Shown here: positions 1 through 5,580 of the stretch, piece after piece
How the letters are laid out: every line of letters starts with the position of its first letter
Numbering within the stretch: the stretch's first letter is position 1
Assembly (NCBI GenBank): GCA_023395755.1
Contig: JAEWYG010000216.1
Span: 1 to 6,440 of the forward strand
Source of the DNA: Actinomycetes bacterium
GTDB taxonomy: Bacteria > Actinomycetota > Coriobacteriia > Coriobacteriales > Eggerthellaceae
Direction: 5' to 3'
Length of the DNA: 6,440 bases
Program-made: the position numbers and the translations under genes
Notes under the pieces: model-generated
Database searches by the model: none
What the model was told of the DNA's origin: nothing
Seen by the model: the letters and a program-made list of their open reading frames with translations, nothing else

Positions 1-1772
1 TTGTTGCGCCTTCCCGCACGTAGTGCACCAAACGCCAAGAATGCTCCAAATAACGCAAGCCCGCCGAGAACCACCCAACCCGACAATAAGGTATCACCCG
101 TTTTTGCGAGAATATTTCCGGGGAAACCCTGCAAAGTATCTTTTGCTACGCTCAGTACAAAGGGAGAAAGTTCATCCACCGAAACCGACACTTTGCCATC
201 TGTGCAAGTGCTTAGCAGCTTCTCGATATCTCCGTTCGCTTTGCGGTGCATAATGAGAACCTGCTTGCCGTTATATTCCTTACCAACAACAAACGAAATA
301 TTCAGCGGACCCTGGTACGCACCACGAGAAAGCTTCACATCGTAAGCTCCCACTATCTGTTCTTTTACCAAGTCAAAGGTAAAGCCCATCGCTCGCAGGC
401 CATCGTTGGTCCCCAAAACCTCGACTGACAACTGAGCATCATCAGTCATGTTGCCACTCAACGTTATCGTACCCGTAGTATTGGTAAGCGTTCGTGCGGA
501 ATACAAAGGAACCGCCACCCACTGCGCGTAAAGCGTCATATCATCTTCAACAACATCGCTACCAAAATCCCATTGAACCGCCCCATCGTTTGCGCGAAAC
601 CAGCCTACAAACGTAAATCCGGCCTTTGTGGGGTCGGTAGGTTTCACCACCGTGGAGCCACCCTCAACTGTTTGAGGTGCAACCGTACTCCCACCAGCGG
701 AATCAAACTCCACGGTATAAGAATCAACAAGGTGACTAGGAATCGGATTTACCTCGCCCCATAACACCGGCAAGCTTCCCCCCGCAAACGTCCACGCGCC
801 AAGAGGGGCTGCTATAAAGCCCGGAGCACTTGTCCACCAAGATGCATCAGCTAAATTCAACTTAGAGACATCAGCACCGCCTTGTTTGTCTGCACCTTCC
901 TGAAAATCGACTACGGTACTTCCATTCGATGCTATTTGCATCCCCTTAAACGCATAGTTCTTCACAGCAAGAAGCTCCGACCCATTTTTAGCACCCCAAA
1001 TCCGGCCAACCGAAGAGTTAGAACTTGTTGCCAATACCGACGAACCCACTGCCACGCAATTATTAATCGTACTCGCTCCGTCAACGTTACCAACCACTCC
1101 GCCAACTCTTTCAGAGCCCGAGACCGACCCTGCACTGTAGCAATACGTTATTGAAGACCCAGTACGAGTAAACCCTACCAATCCGCCAACCGAAGACGCA
1201 GCGCCTGAAACAGAGGCAGTGCTATAGCAATTATCCAGCATGCCTCCTTCCATCAAACCGCCGACAAGACCGCCTACCGAGTCATTGCCCGAGATGGAGC
1301 CCGACACAAAGCACCGTTGTACTACCCCACCACGCAACGTCCCCACGATGCCAGCGGAATAATTACCGCCGACTACCCGTGCGTCAACAAGACCTACATC
1401 CTTCACCACACCGCCATTCCCTACCTTTTGGAACAAAGCGACATTTGAAGAGTTGGTCTGGATTGTCAACCCTGATATCGTTTTACCATTTCCGTCCAAT
1501 ATTCCCAAAAATGTCGCAGAGGAAGGAGACCATGGTTCGGAAAGTGTAATATTCTTCTCAAGAGGGTACTGCGCAGAAGCGTATGCGGCACCTTCATTCA
1601 TCTTAGCAGCCATCGCTCGAAGTTGCTCTTCGTTCTCAATAAGGTAAGGATCGTCCTTAACCCCTGATCCCCCCGCAAACGGCATAGCCGGATCGACGGC
1701 AAAAGCGGCAGATGGCATCAAGGCAGCAGCCATAATAGCAGCCAAGAAAATAATCGATAATCGTTTACCCAT
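1..1772 (-). CDS. Secreted GLUG-repeat surface protein with LAKTG sorting signal (3' end just outside window)
   Basis: 590 residues are visible; no stop is reached, but the tail after the anchor is already basic (RAGRRN), so only a few residues should be missing. Seen in order: a signal peptide (residues 1-25, KR then a hydrophobic Ala-rich core, probable cleavage after AFA); a GGSG...DPYLIENEEQL segment (34-50) of the kind that precedes GLUG arrays; four GLUG-like repeats (139-245); one Listeria-Bacteroides repeat (352-418, VEFDSAGGSTV to GWF to LYAQW); an unrecognised region (about 425-548); LAKTGD (555-560); a membrane segment (563-584); and a basic tail. The start ATG is preceded by AGGAAGG with a 6-base gap. 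Families with this layout are extracellular adhesins or stalk proteins; the exact ligand is unknown. The gene is divergent from the two-component system and may be controlled by it (inference). Architecture is certain, function is not. Confidence 0.9.
   Translation of the reverse strand, partial: MGKRLSIIFLAAIMAAALMPSAAFAVDPAMPFAGGSGVKDDPYLIENEEQLRAMAAKMNEGAAYASAQYPLEKNITLSEPWSPSSATFLGILDGNGKTISGLTIQTNSSNVALFQKVGNGGVVKDVGLVDARVVGGNYSAGIVGTLRGGVVQRCFVSGSISGNDSVGGLVGGLMEGGMLDNCYSTASVSGAASSVGGLVGFTRTGSSITYCYSAGSVSGSERVGGVVGNVDGASTINNCVAVGSSVLATSSNSSVGRIWGAKNGSELLAVKNYAFKGMQIASNGSTVVDFQEGADKQGGADVSKLNLADASWWTSAPGFIAAPLGAWTFAGGSLPVLWGEVNPIPSHLVDSYTVEFDSAGGSTVAPQTVEGGSTVVKPTDPTKAGFTFVGWFRANDGAVQWDFGSDVVEDDMTLYAQWVAVPLYSARTLTNTTGTITLSGNMTDDAQLSVEVLGTNDGLRAMGFTFDLVKEQIVGAYDVKLSRGAYQGPLNISFVVGKEYNGKQVLIMHRKANGDIEKLLSTCTDGKVSVSVDELSPFVLSVAKDTLQGFPGNILAKTGDTLLSGWVVLGGLALFGAFLAFGALRAGRRN
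96..110 (-). other. LAKTG cell-wall sorting motif
   Basis: Residues 555-559 read LAKTG, followed by D, a hydrophobic stretch (residues 563-584) and a short Arg-rich tail. This is the three-part sortase substrate signal. The second residue is Ala, not the usual Pro of LPXTG. LAXTG is known as the preferred motif of class E sortases in Actinobacteria. No sortase gene is in the window. Confidence 0.75.
519..719 (-). other. Listeria-Bacteroides (InlB B-type) repeat domain
   Basis: Residues 352-418 show the standard single-unit pattern: YTVEFDSAGGSTV at the start, KAGFTFVGWF in the middle and DDMTLYAQW at the end. This small beta-grasp-like domain occurs in extracellular proteins, often next to the wall anchor as a spacer or binding module. 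There is one copy here. Domain identity is clear from the motif; its role in this protein is unknown. Confidence 0.85.
1041..1358 (-). repeat. Four degenerate GLUG repeats in the surface protein
   Basis: Residues 139-245 hold four units of about 24-26 residues with the pattern (S)VGGLVG...G..I.NCYS.gSVSG. Units begin near residues 139, 165, 194 and 222. The VGG(L/V)VG turn, a central cysteine (C154, C182, C211, C239) and a closing S(I/V)SG are visible in most. This matches the GLUG motif described in IgA1-protease-like and adhesin-like surface proteins, which forms beta-helix or beta-solenoid stalks. The DNA copies have diverged, so recent duplication or slippage is not evident. Confidence 0.8.
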
Positions 1773-1778
1773 CAACTT

Positions 1779-1785
1779 CCTTCCT
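1779..1785 (-). promoter_or_regulatory. Ribosome binding site of the surface protein gene
   Basis: AGGAAGG on the minus strand ends 6 bases before the ATG at 1772. It supports that start, which also gives a complete signal peptide with its basic residues at the N-terminus. Confidence 0.75.
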
Positions 1786-1853
1786 GTTGAAACGTCACGG
1801 TGCAGTAATAATGAAAATCATCCCAGATCTTTGACCAGCAAACGATTTTTAGC

Positions 1854-1884
1854 ACGAACGGTAATAATTCTCGACGCAAACGGC
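1854..1884. promoter_or_regulatory. Candidate LytTR-regulator direct repeats
   Basis: The two 9-base half-sites are ACGAACGGT (1854-1862) and GCAAACGGC (1876-1884), with a 22-base offset. The family consensus for LytTR regulators such as AgrA is a pair of 9-base repeats separated by 12-13 bases; on this strand it reads roughly [AC][CT]NAAC[GT][GT][AT]. The first half-site fits every position; the second fits the core but misses both ends. A third, weaker AAACG copy lies 16 bases upstream. The location between a LytTR regulator gene and a divergent gene favours a real site, but short matches can arise by chance. Confidence 0.3.
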
Positions 1885-1941
1885 CCCCAGACGTGATAGC
1901 GTTTCCGAGGCCATTGCGAGAAAATAAACAAACACAACGTG

Positions 1942-1950
1942 AAGGAGGTG
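1942..1950 (+). promoter_or_regulatory. Ribosome binding site that decides the regulator start
   Basis: AAGGAGGTG is a near-perfect Shine-Dalgarno sequence whose GG is 8 bases before the TTG at 1957. An in-frame GTG at 1939 lies upstream of this site and cannot use it. TTG at 1957 also gives the normal N-terminus of the family, MRIAICDDN. Confidence 0.85.
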
Positions 1951-1956
1951 AACAGA

Positions 1957-2403
1957 TTGCGTATTGCAATCTGCGACGACAATCCAGAAGAACTGGCTCG
2001 ACTTGTCAGTCTACTGGAAACATACCGACGTGAAACCGAACGCTGTTTTATATATCAAAGTTACTCAAGCGGTATTGCGCTTTTAGATGATATCCGCCGA
2101 GGCTCCTTCGACCTGGTGCTACTCGACATACTTATGCCACACCTAGACGGAATGGGCATAGCGCGCGAGATACGCACCTTCGACGACCATCTTAAAATAG
2201 CGTTTCTTACCTCCTCACCAGAATACGCCGTACAAAGCTATGAGGTTGAAGCTTTTTCCTACCTGGTGAAGCCCATTCTGAAAGAAAAACTGTTTCCTCT
2301 CCTAGACAAGCTTTTTGTTGTAAAACAAGAAAAGGAAGGGGGTTGTCCGTCAAGTTTAAAAGCGGCATGGCCATTATTCCCTTTTCACGCATATCGCATG
2401 TAG
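1957..2403 (+). CDS. Response regulator, receiver (REC) part of a frameshifted LytTR regulator
   Basis: This frame encodes 148 residues with a complete receiver domain at 1-122: acidic pair D7/D8, phospho-acceptor D57 in DLVLLDILMP, switch residue T85 (or S86) in FLTSS, and K105 in the YLVKP motif. The family is AgrA/LytR-like, normally about 240 residues with a C-terminal LytTR DNA-binding domain. Here the frame leaves the expected sequence after VKQEKEGG and runs through about 18 unrelated residues to a stop at 2401-2403, while the LytTR domain continues in the -1 frame. Restoring one base gives a 240-residue protein. All receiver key residues are intact, so any inactivation is recent or apparent. 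The product would be phosphorylated by the kinase encoded downstream. The TTG start is chosen from the ribosome binding site. Confidence 0.85.
   Translation: MRIAICDDNPEELARLVSLLETYRRETERCFIYQSYSSGIALLDDIRRGSFDLVLLDILMPHLDGMGIAREIRTFDDHLKIAFLTSSPEYAVQSYEVEAFSYLVKPILKEKLFPLLDKLFVVKQEKEGGCPSSLKAAWPLFPFHAYRM
2338..2342 (+). other. G5 tract where the regulator reading frame breaks
   Basis: The five G lie in GAAGGGGGTTG. With six G the frame reads E-G-G-L-S-V-K-F and joins receiver to LytTR domain without a gap; with five it shifts. A classic -1 slippery heptamer is not present: in the zero frame the codons are A GGG GGT, where the P-site would slip to AGG. AAAGGA at 2331-2336 lies 6 bases before TTG 2343, so internal initiation of the LytTR part is also possible. 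Confidence 0.7.
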
Positions 2404-2678
2404 AGGTATCCAACCATACCATTCGTCTCTACTTATCAGATGGAAGTATAAAAGAATTGGCAAGTTCACTTTCGGAATTTGAACCACAGCTACTGGGTCG
2501 TCCGGAATTTGTTCGAGTACATCGTGCCTTCATCGCAAACCTCCGGCACGTTGAAGAATTAACCAAAACAGATATTCACACTTTTTCGGGAAAAATACTA
2601 CCGGTATCTCGTCGTCTCCATCATGAAGTACGCACCGCCTACCTCAAGCAGCTGTTTGCGCAAAAAGAGGTGACATAG
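2343..2678 (+). CDS. LytTR DNA-binding domain, C-terminal part of the frameshifted regulator
   Basis: The 111-residue frame is a full LytTR domain: VKFKSGMAIIPFSRISHVEV at the start (the entry beta-strand and 'I.yie' motif), then LSEFEPQLLGRPEF, the FVRVHRAFIANLRHV motif that is the family hallmark, and LPVSRR near the end. LytTR domains bind direct repeats through beta-hairpin loops. The domain is intact, so the two halves together look like one functional gene with a single base missing. As a separate protein it would start at TTG 2343 (the start given here), with AAAGGA 6 bases upstream; the start is uncertain. It overlaps the receiver frame by 61 bases. Stop TAG at 2676-2678 leaves one base before the kinase ATG, so both genes share one transcript and are probably translationally coupled. 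Confidence 0.8.
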   Translation: MSVKFKSGMAIIPFSRISHVEVSNHTIRLYLSDGSIKELASSLSEFEPQLLGRPEFVRVHRAFIANLRHVEELTKTDIHTFSGKILPVSRRLHHEVRTAYLKQLFAQKEVT

Positions 2679-2679
2679 C

Positions 2680-3954
2680 ATGTCTCTTGTTCCACTTTTT
2701 GTGCTACCCCCTTATGCCGTTGCCTTCATGTGGATACTTCTCGATCTACATACTCGAGACATCCCGACAAAGCGTCTTCGGTGGACTATAGTTTTAGCTG
2801 TTTTCGTTGTCATCCTTAACATAGCAGGCTTCATCCTTCTCGGCCGCCCAGCTTACTCCCAGCTCTATCCTCTCTTCATGCATCTACCGCTTCTGGCAGG
2901 GTTCTGCATATTATCGAAATATCGGGGATGGCGAGTGCTTTTCGTATTCCTGACCACCTTTGTCTCGTGCTCTATTCCTGTTCTTATTGAATCGGGTATC
3001 CGTTTTACGCAGCCGACGGGATTCTGGATCGACATCACCGTGTTCACCCTTAGCTGCTCCGCCCTGTTGATTCTTGCAAAAAAAGTTCTCCATGGGCCCT
3101 TTTCCTACATGCTACGCTATGGAGAAAGCAGAGACTTTGCCCTGTTTTGTATAATCCCCGTGCTCTTTGGTTTAAGCATCTACACAACAAGAGGAACCCT
3201 TGCCATTCCCACCGTGCCTTTTCAGCTGAATGCAAGAACAATACCTCTTGCCTCTACGTTCTTTTCCTATTACCTCTTGTTTCACGTCTTCAAAGGAACC
3301 AGGGAAAAGCAGATTATGCGAAACGAGCAGGATATAACCGCAGCACAACTGAGCGCAGCAGAAAGCGAACTCGAAAAGCTGAAAACCATTACCGAGCAGA
3401 CAGCAGAATACCGTCACGATATGCGCCACCACCTCTCGCTCATTGGCGGCTATTTAGCAGATGGCAACACCGATAGCATCGCACGTTATCTTGAGCAGGT
3501 TAAAAGCGATCTCGACAAGATAACACCTCGACAATTCTGCGAGAACGAAACAGCCAACCTCGTCTTATCTTCCTTTGCTCAAAAAGCAGAGCGCGCCAAC
3601 ATAAGCCTCTCAGCAAACACACAGATTCCCTGCAAGCTTCCTCTTGGCGATACCGAATGGTGCTCCCTTCTGTCAAATCTTTTAGAAAATGCGGTGACTG
3701 CTTGCGCTCTCGTGCATGACGGCAGGGAACGCAAAATTCGCATAGTAGCGAAAGCGGCGGAAGACAAAAAGTTACTTTTGTTGGTGGAAAACCCTTATGT
3801 CGGAGAAGTGGTACTGGAAAACAATATTCCTAGCACAACTCGTGAAGGACATGGATTTGGCTTAAAAAGCATCGATACCGTACTGGAAAGACACGGAGGG
3901 ATGTCTCTCTACGAAACCAGCGACGGCCTATTCACTGCACGCATTGTGATATAG
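2680..3954 (+). CDS. Membrane sensor histidine kinase, AgrC-like, GHKL ATPase
   Basis: 424 residues. Residues 1-205 contain about six to seven hydrophobic segments (near 3-22, 36-54, 64-78, 86-104, 117-134, 152-170 and 187-204) and form the sensor. Residues 206-241 look like a coiled coil (EQDITAAQLSAAESELEKLK). The phospho-acceptor is H246 in YRHDMRHH, the short H-box of the AgrC/HPK10-type kinases. The ATPase domain has the N box SNLLENA (N333, N337), VENPY (N371) and the G box GHGFGLKSID (390-399). It should phosphorylate D57 of the adjacent regulator. The usual ligand of AgrC proteins is a secreted peptide, but no agrB/agrD-like gene is in the window, so the signal is unknown. AGAGGTG (2666-2672) lies 7 bases before the ATG. 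Confidence 0.92.
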   Translation: MSLVPLFVLPPYAVAFMWILLDLHTRDIPTKRLRWTIVLAVFVVILNIAGFILLGRPAYSQLYPLFMHLPLLAGFCILSKYRGWRVLFVFLTTFVSCSIPVLIESGIRFTQPTGFWIDITVFTLSCSALLILAKKVLHGPFSYMLRYGESRDFALFCIIPVLFGLSIYTTRGTLAIPTVPFQLNARTIPLASTFFSYYLLFHVFKGTREKQIMRNEQDITAAQLSAAESELEKLKTITEQTAEYRHDMRHHLSLIGGYLADGNTDSIARYLEQVKSDLDKITPRQFCENETANLVLSSFAQKAERANISLSANTQIPCKLPLGDTEWCSLLSNLLENAVTACALVHDGRERKIRIVAKAAEDKKLLLLVENPYVGEVVLENNIPSTTREGHGFGLKSIDTVLERHGGMSLYETSDGLFTARIVI

Positions 3955-3974
3955 CACACACTCACCCACCAACG

Positions 3975-4052
3975 AAGCTGCGACCTTAGTTAACAACCGC
4001 TTGTGCGGAGATTATCCGTACAAGCCCAATTTCTGAAGGTCGCAGCTTTTTT
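3975..4052 (+). terminator. Nested-hairpin intrinsic terminator of the two-component operon
   Basis: An outer perfect 13-base inverted repeat, AAGCTGCGACCTT (3975-3987) and AAGGTCGCAGCTT (4036-4048), is followed by a run of six T (4047-4052). Its 48-base loop contains a second stem of 11 pairs (3999-4009 with 4015-4025, one G-U pair, loop GATTA). The two stems are separated by an internal loop of 11 and 10 bases. It begins 20 bases after the kinase stop. The T tract exists only for plus-strand transcripts; on the minus strand the stem is followed by CGTTGGTGGG, a poor terminator. The long structured loop is unusual for a plain terminator, so a small RNA ending here is possible. Confidence 0.8.
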
Positions 4053-4064
4053 GCAATCGTAAAG

Positions 4065-5060
4065 TTAGTGTCGTGCAAACCTAAACATCGAGCGAATATT
4101 CATACCCACTTCTTCGATAGGAGCATTGCCGTGCTCCATGCGCTGCTGTTTAAGCCACGCTTGGTTATTTTTCGAATCGTCCATAAACTCGCGAGCAAAC
4201 GTCCCGTCCTGGATGCGTTCCAGAATAGCCTTCATAGCTTCCTTGGTCTCAGACGCGATCACCTGTGGGCCAGCATAGTAGTCGCCGTACTCAGCCGTAT
4301 TTGACACTGAATAACGCATATTAGACATGCCGCCCTCATACATCAAATCTACGATAAGCTTCATCTCATGAAAACACTCGAAGTACGCCATCTCAGGCGG
4401 ATAGCCCGCCTCCACAAGCGTTTCGAAACCAGCATTGATCAGGGCAGTAACCCCGCCACAAAGTACGGCTTGTTCACCGAACAAATCGGTTTCAGTTTCA
4501 TTTTTGAAGGTAGTTTCAATAACGCCAGCACGCGCGCCACCGATACCCCACGCATAAGACAGCGCCAGATCCTTCGCCTTGCCGGAAGCATTCTGGTGCA
4601 CGCAAATAAGACACGGAACACCAGCTCCCTCAGTAAACACACGGCGCACCATGTGGCCCGGTCCCTTCGGCGCAATCATAACCACATCAACATCGGCAGG
4701 TGGAACGATATAGCCATAGTGAACGTTAAAGCCATGTGCGAACGCGAGCGTATCGCCTGCGTTAAGGTGCGGGGCAATGTCGGCCTCATAGGTAACAGCT
4801 TGGGTCTCGTCGGGCGTAAGAAGCATGATAACGTTTGCTTCGGCAGCCGCCTCAGCCACTCCCATAACCTTGAGTCCGGCCGCCTCAGCAGCCGTGCGCG
4901 ACCGAGAATCTTCGCGAAGGCCTACGCGCACGTCGCAACCTGAATCCAATAGATTCAGTGCGTGAGCATGACCTTGGCTACCATAGCCGATGACGGCAAT
5001 TTTTTTACCTTGGATAAGTTCGGGGGTAGCATCCATCTCATGATAAATCGTAACAGCCAT
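4065..5060 (-). CDS. ilvC: Ketol-acid reductoisomerase (class I)
   Basis: 331 residues, the usual class I length. It converts acetolactate or acetohydroxybutyrate to the dihydroxy acid in valine/isoleucine synthesis, using Mg2+ and NAD(P)H. Visible: dinucleotide motif GYGSQGHAHA (25-34); AHGFNVHYG with catalytic-region H109; KGPGH (132-136); metal ligands D192 and E196 in TDLFGEQAVLCGG; E228 and E232 in ECFHEMK; SNTAEYG (253-259). The start at 5060 gives MAVTIYHEMD, the family N-terminus, and has AAAGGAAA upstream. An in-frame start at 5201 would extend back into ilvN and adds unrelated residues, so it is rejected. Cofactor loop residues 49-54 are REDSRS, with an acidic pair that could affect NADPH versus NADH choice. 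Last gene of the operon, 37 bases after ilvN. Confidence 0.97.
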   Translation of the reverse strand: MAVTIYHEMDATPELIQGKKIAVIGYGSQGHAHALNLLDSGCDVRVGLREDSRSRTAAEAAGLKVMGVAEAAAEANVIMLLTPDETQAVTYEADIAPHLNAGDTLAFAHGFNVHYGYIVPPADVDVVMIAPKGPGHMVRRVFTEGAGVPCLICVHQNASGKAKDLALSYAWGIGGARAGVIETTFKNETETDLFGEQAVLCGGVTALINAGFETLVEAGYPPEMAYFECFHEMKLIVDLMYEGGMSNMRYSVSNTAEYGDYYAGPQVIASETKEAMKAILERIQDGTFAREFMDDSKNNQAWLKQQRMEHGNAPIEEVGMNIRSMFRFARH

Positions 5061-5097
5061 AACTGAGTTTCCTTTCCTTGGGCTGATTTTACCGTTT

Positions 5098-5580
5098 CTA
5101 GTCTTTACTGTTGCGCGACATGGCAATCTTGCCAGTGCGAGTGATTTCTTTAATGCCATAAGCACGGAAAAGATCTTCCATACCCTTAAGTTTACTTTCA
5201 TCGCCCGTAGCTTCGATGGTCAGCGAATTCTTACCCACATCTACAATCTTCGCGCGAAATACGTTAGCTATTTCGATAATTTCGCTACGTCGCTCGGGAG
5301 CTGCGTTCACCTTAAACAAAACTAACTCACGTTCAATAGCACTGTCATTGGTTAGATCGCTAATCTTATGCACACTAATAAGCTTATGCAGCTGTTTGGT
5401 AATTTGCTCATAGGCCACCATGTCGGCAAGTACAATAGCCGTAACGCGCGACATAGTAGGATCTTCGGTGGGACCTACCGATAGCGACTCAATATTGAAA
5501 CCACGCCGCGAAATCATTCCTGTTACACGAGATAACACGCCAGGTTTGTTTTCCACGAGGACCGATAGGATATGTCTCAT
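5098..5580 (-). CDS. ilvN: Acetohydroxyacid synthase small (regulatory) subunit
   Basis: 160 residues, the normal length. The N-terminal ACT domain (about 1-75) carries the family signature NKPGVLSRVTGMISRRGFNI (11-30) and the segment SLSVGPTEDPTMSRVT. The C-terminal domain (about 80-157) has ELVLFKVNA, RAKIVDVG and EATG, as in other small subunits. In this family the subunit activates the large subunit and confers valine feedback inhibition through the ACT domain. The ATG overlaps the ilvB stop as ATGA, and AGAGGAG precedes it by about 7 bases, so the two subunits are probably translationally coupled in equal amounts. The gene is intact. The symbol ilvH is also used for this subunit. Confidence 0.95.
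   Translation of the reverse strand: MRHILSVLVENKPGVLSRVTGMISRRGFNIESLSVGPTEDPTMSRVTAIVLADMVAYEQITKQLHKLISVHKISDLTNDSAIERELVLFKVNAAPERRSEIIEIANVFRAKIVDVGKNSLTIEATGDESKLKGMEDLFRAYGIKEITRTGKIAMSRNSKD
5577..5580 (-). promoter_or_regulatory. ilvB/ilvN ATGA stop-start overlap
   Basis: The ilvN start ATG (5580-5578) and the ilvB stop TGA (5579-5577) share two bases, the standard layout for re-initiation by the same ribosome. It fits two subunits of one enzyme complex and confirms both frames at this point. Confidence 0.85.

Larger units (their letters stand above)
1773..1956. promoter_or_regulatory. Divergent intergenic control region
   Basis: This stretch separates the minus-strand surface gene from the plus-strand regulator gene, so it should hold both promoters. 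I see no convincing -35/-10 pair with 16-18 spacing on either strand. The best fragments are TTGACC (1831-1836) and an AT-rich TAATAAT (1862-1868) on the plus strand, but they are about 25 bases apart. A CAAACG/GAACGG element recurs near 1839, 1857 and 1877. An imperfect dyad (AAACG 1878-1882 with CGTTT 1900-1904, flanked by CTCG and CGAG) overlaps the last copy. Weak or oddly spaced promoters are usual for genes that need an activator, but that is inference. Confidence 0.5.

Noticed and set aside
1041..1358. CRISPR-like or tandem DNA repeat in the surface gene
   Set aside because: The periodicity is at protein level (GLUG repeats of 24-26 residues); the DNA copies are too diverged and the frame is open throughout.
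1811..1834. Tiny plus-strand open frame ATG...TGA (MKIIPDL), considered as a signal peptide precursor or leader
   Set aside because: Seven codons, no Shine-Dalgarno site, and no features of an AgrD-type precursor.
1814..1850. AAAATC/GATTTTT inverted repeat as a terminator or attenuator
   Set aside because: Only six A/T-rich pairs with a 24-base loop; too weak to support.
1939..1956. GTG at 1939 as the start of the response regulator
   Set aside because: It lies upstream of the AAGGAGG site and adds residues foreign to the family; TTG 1957 has correct spacing and the normal N-terminus.
1772..1969. Minus-strand 65-codon open frame filling the divergent region and ending as TGATG at the surface gene start
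   Set aside because: It starts at a TTG without a ribosome binding site inside the regulator gene, and its Cys/Trp/Arg-rich product resembles nothing. The TGATG overlap is tempting as translational coupling, but the surface gene has its own good Shine-Dalgarno site.
2330..2345. Programmed -1 frameshift with a canonical slippery heptamer
   Set aside because: The zero-frame heptamer is A GGG GGT, which does not allow good re-pairing in the P site, and the Shine-Dalgarno-like AAAGGA is too close for the known -1 stimulators. Not excluded, but less likely than an indel or re-initiation.
4368..4943. 191-codon plus-strand open frame opposite ilvC
   Set aside because: It is a shadow of the fully conserved ilvC coding strand; no ribosome binding site or recognisable protein.
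5061..5201. Upstream extension of ilvC to a start at 5201
   Set aside because: The added residues overlap ilvN in another frame and match no KARI N-terminus; ATG 5060 has its own ribosome binding site.
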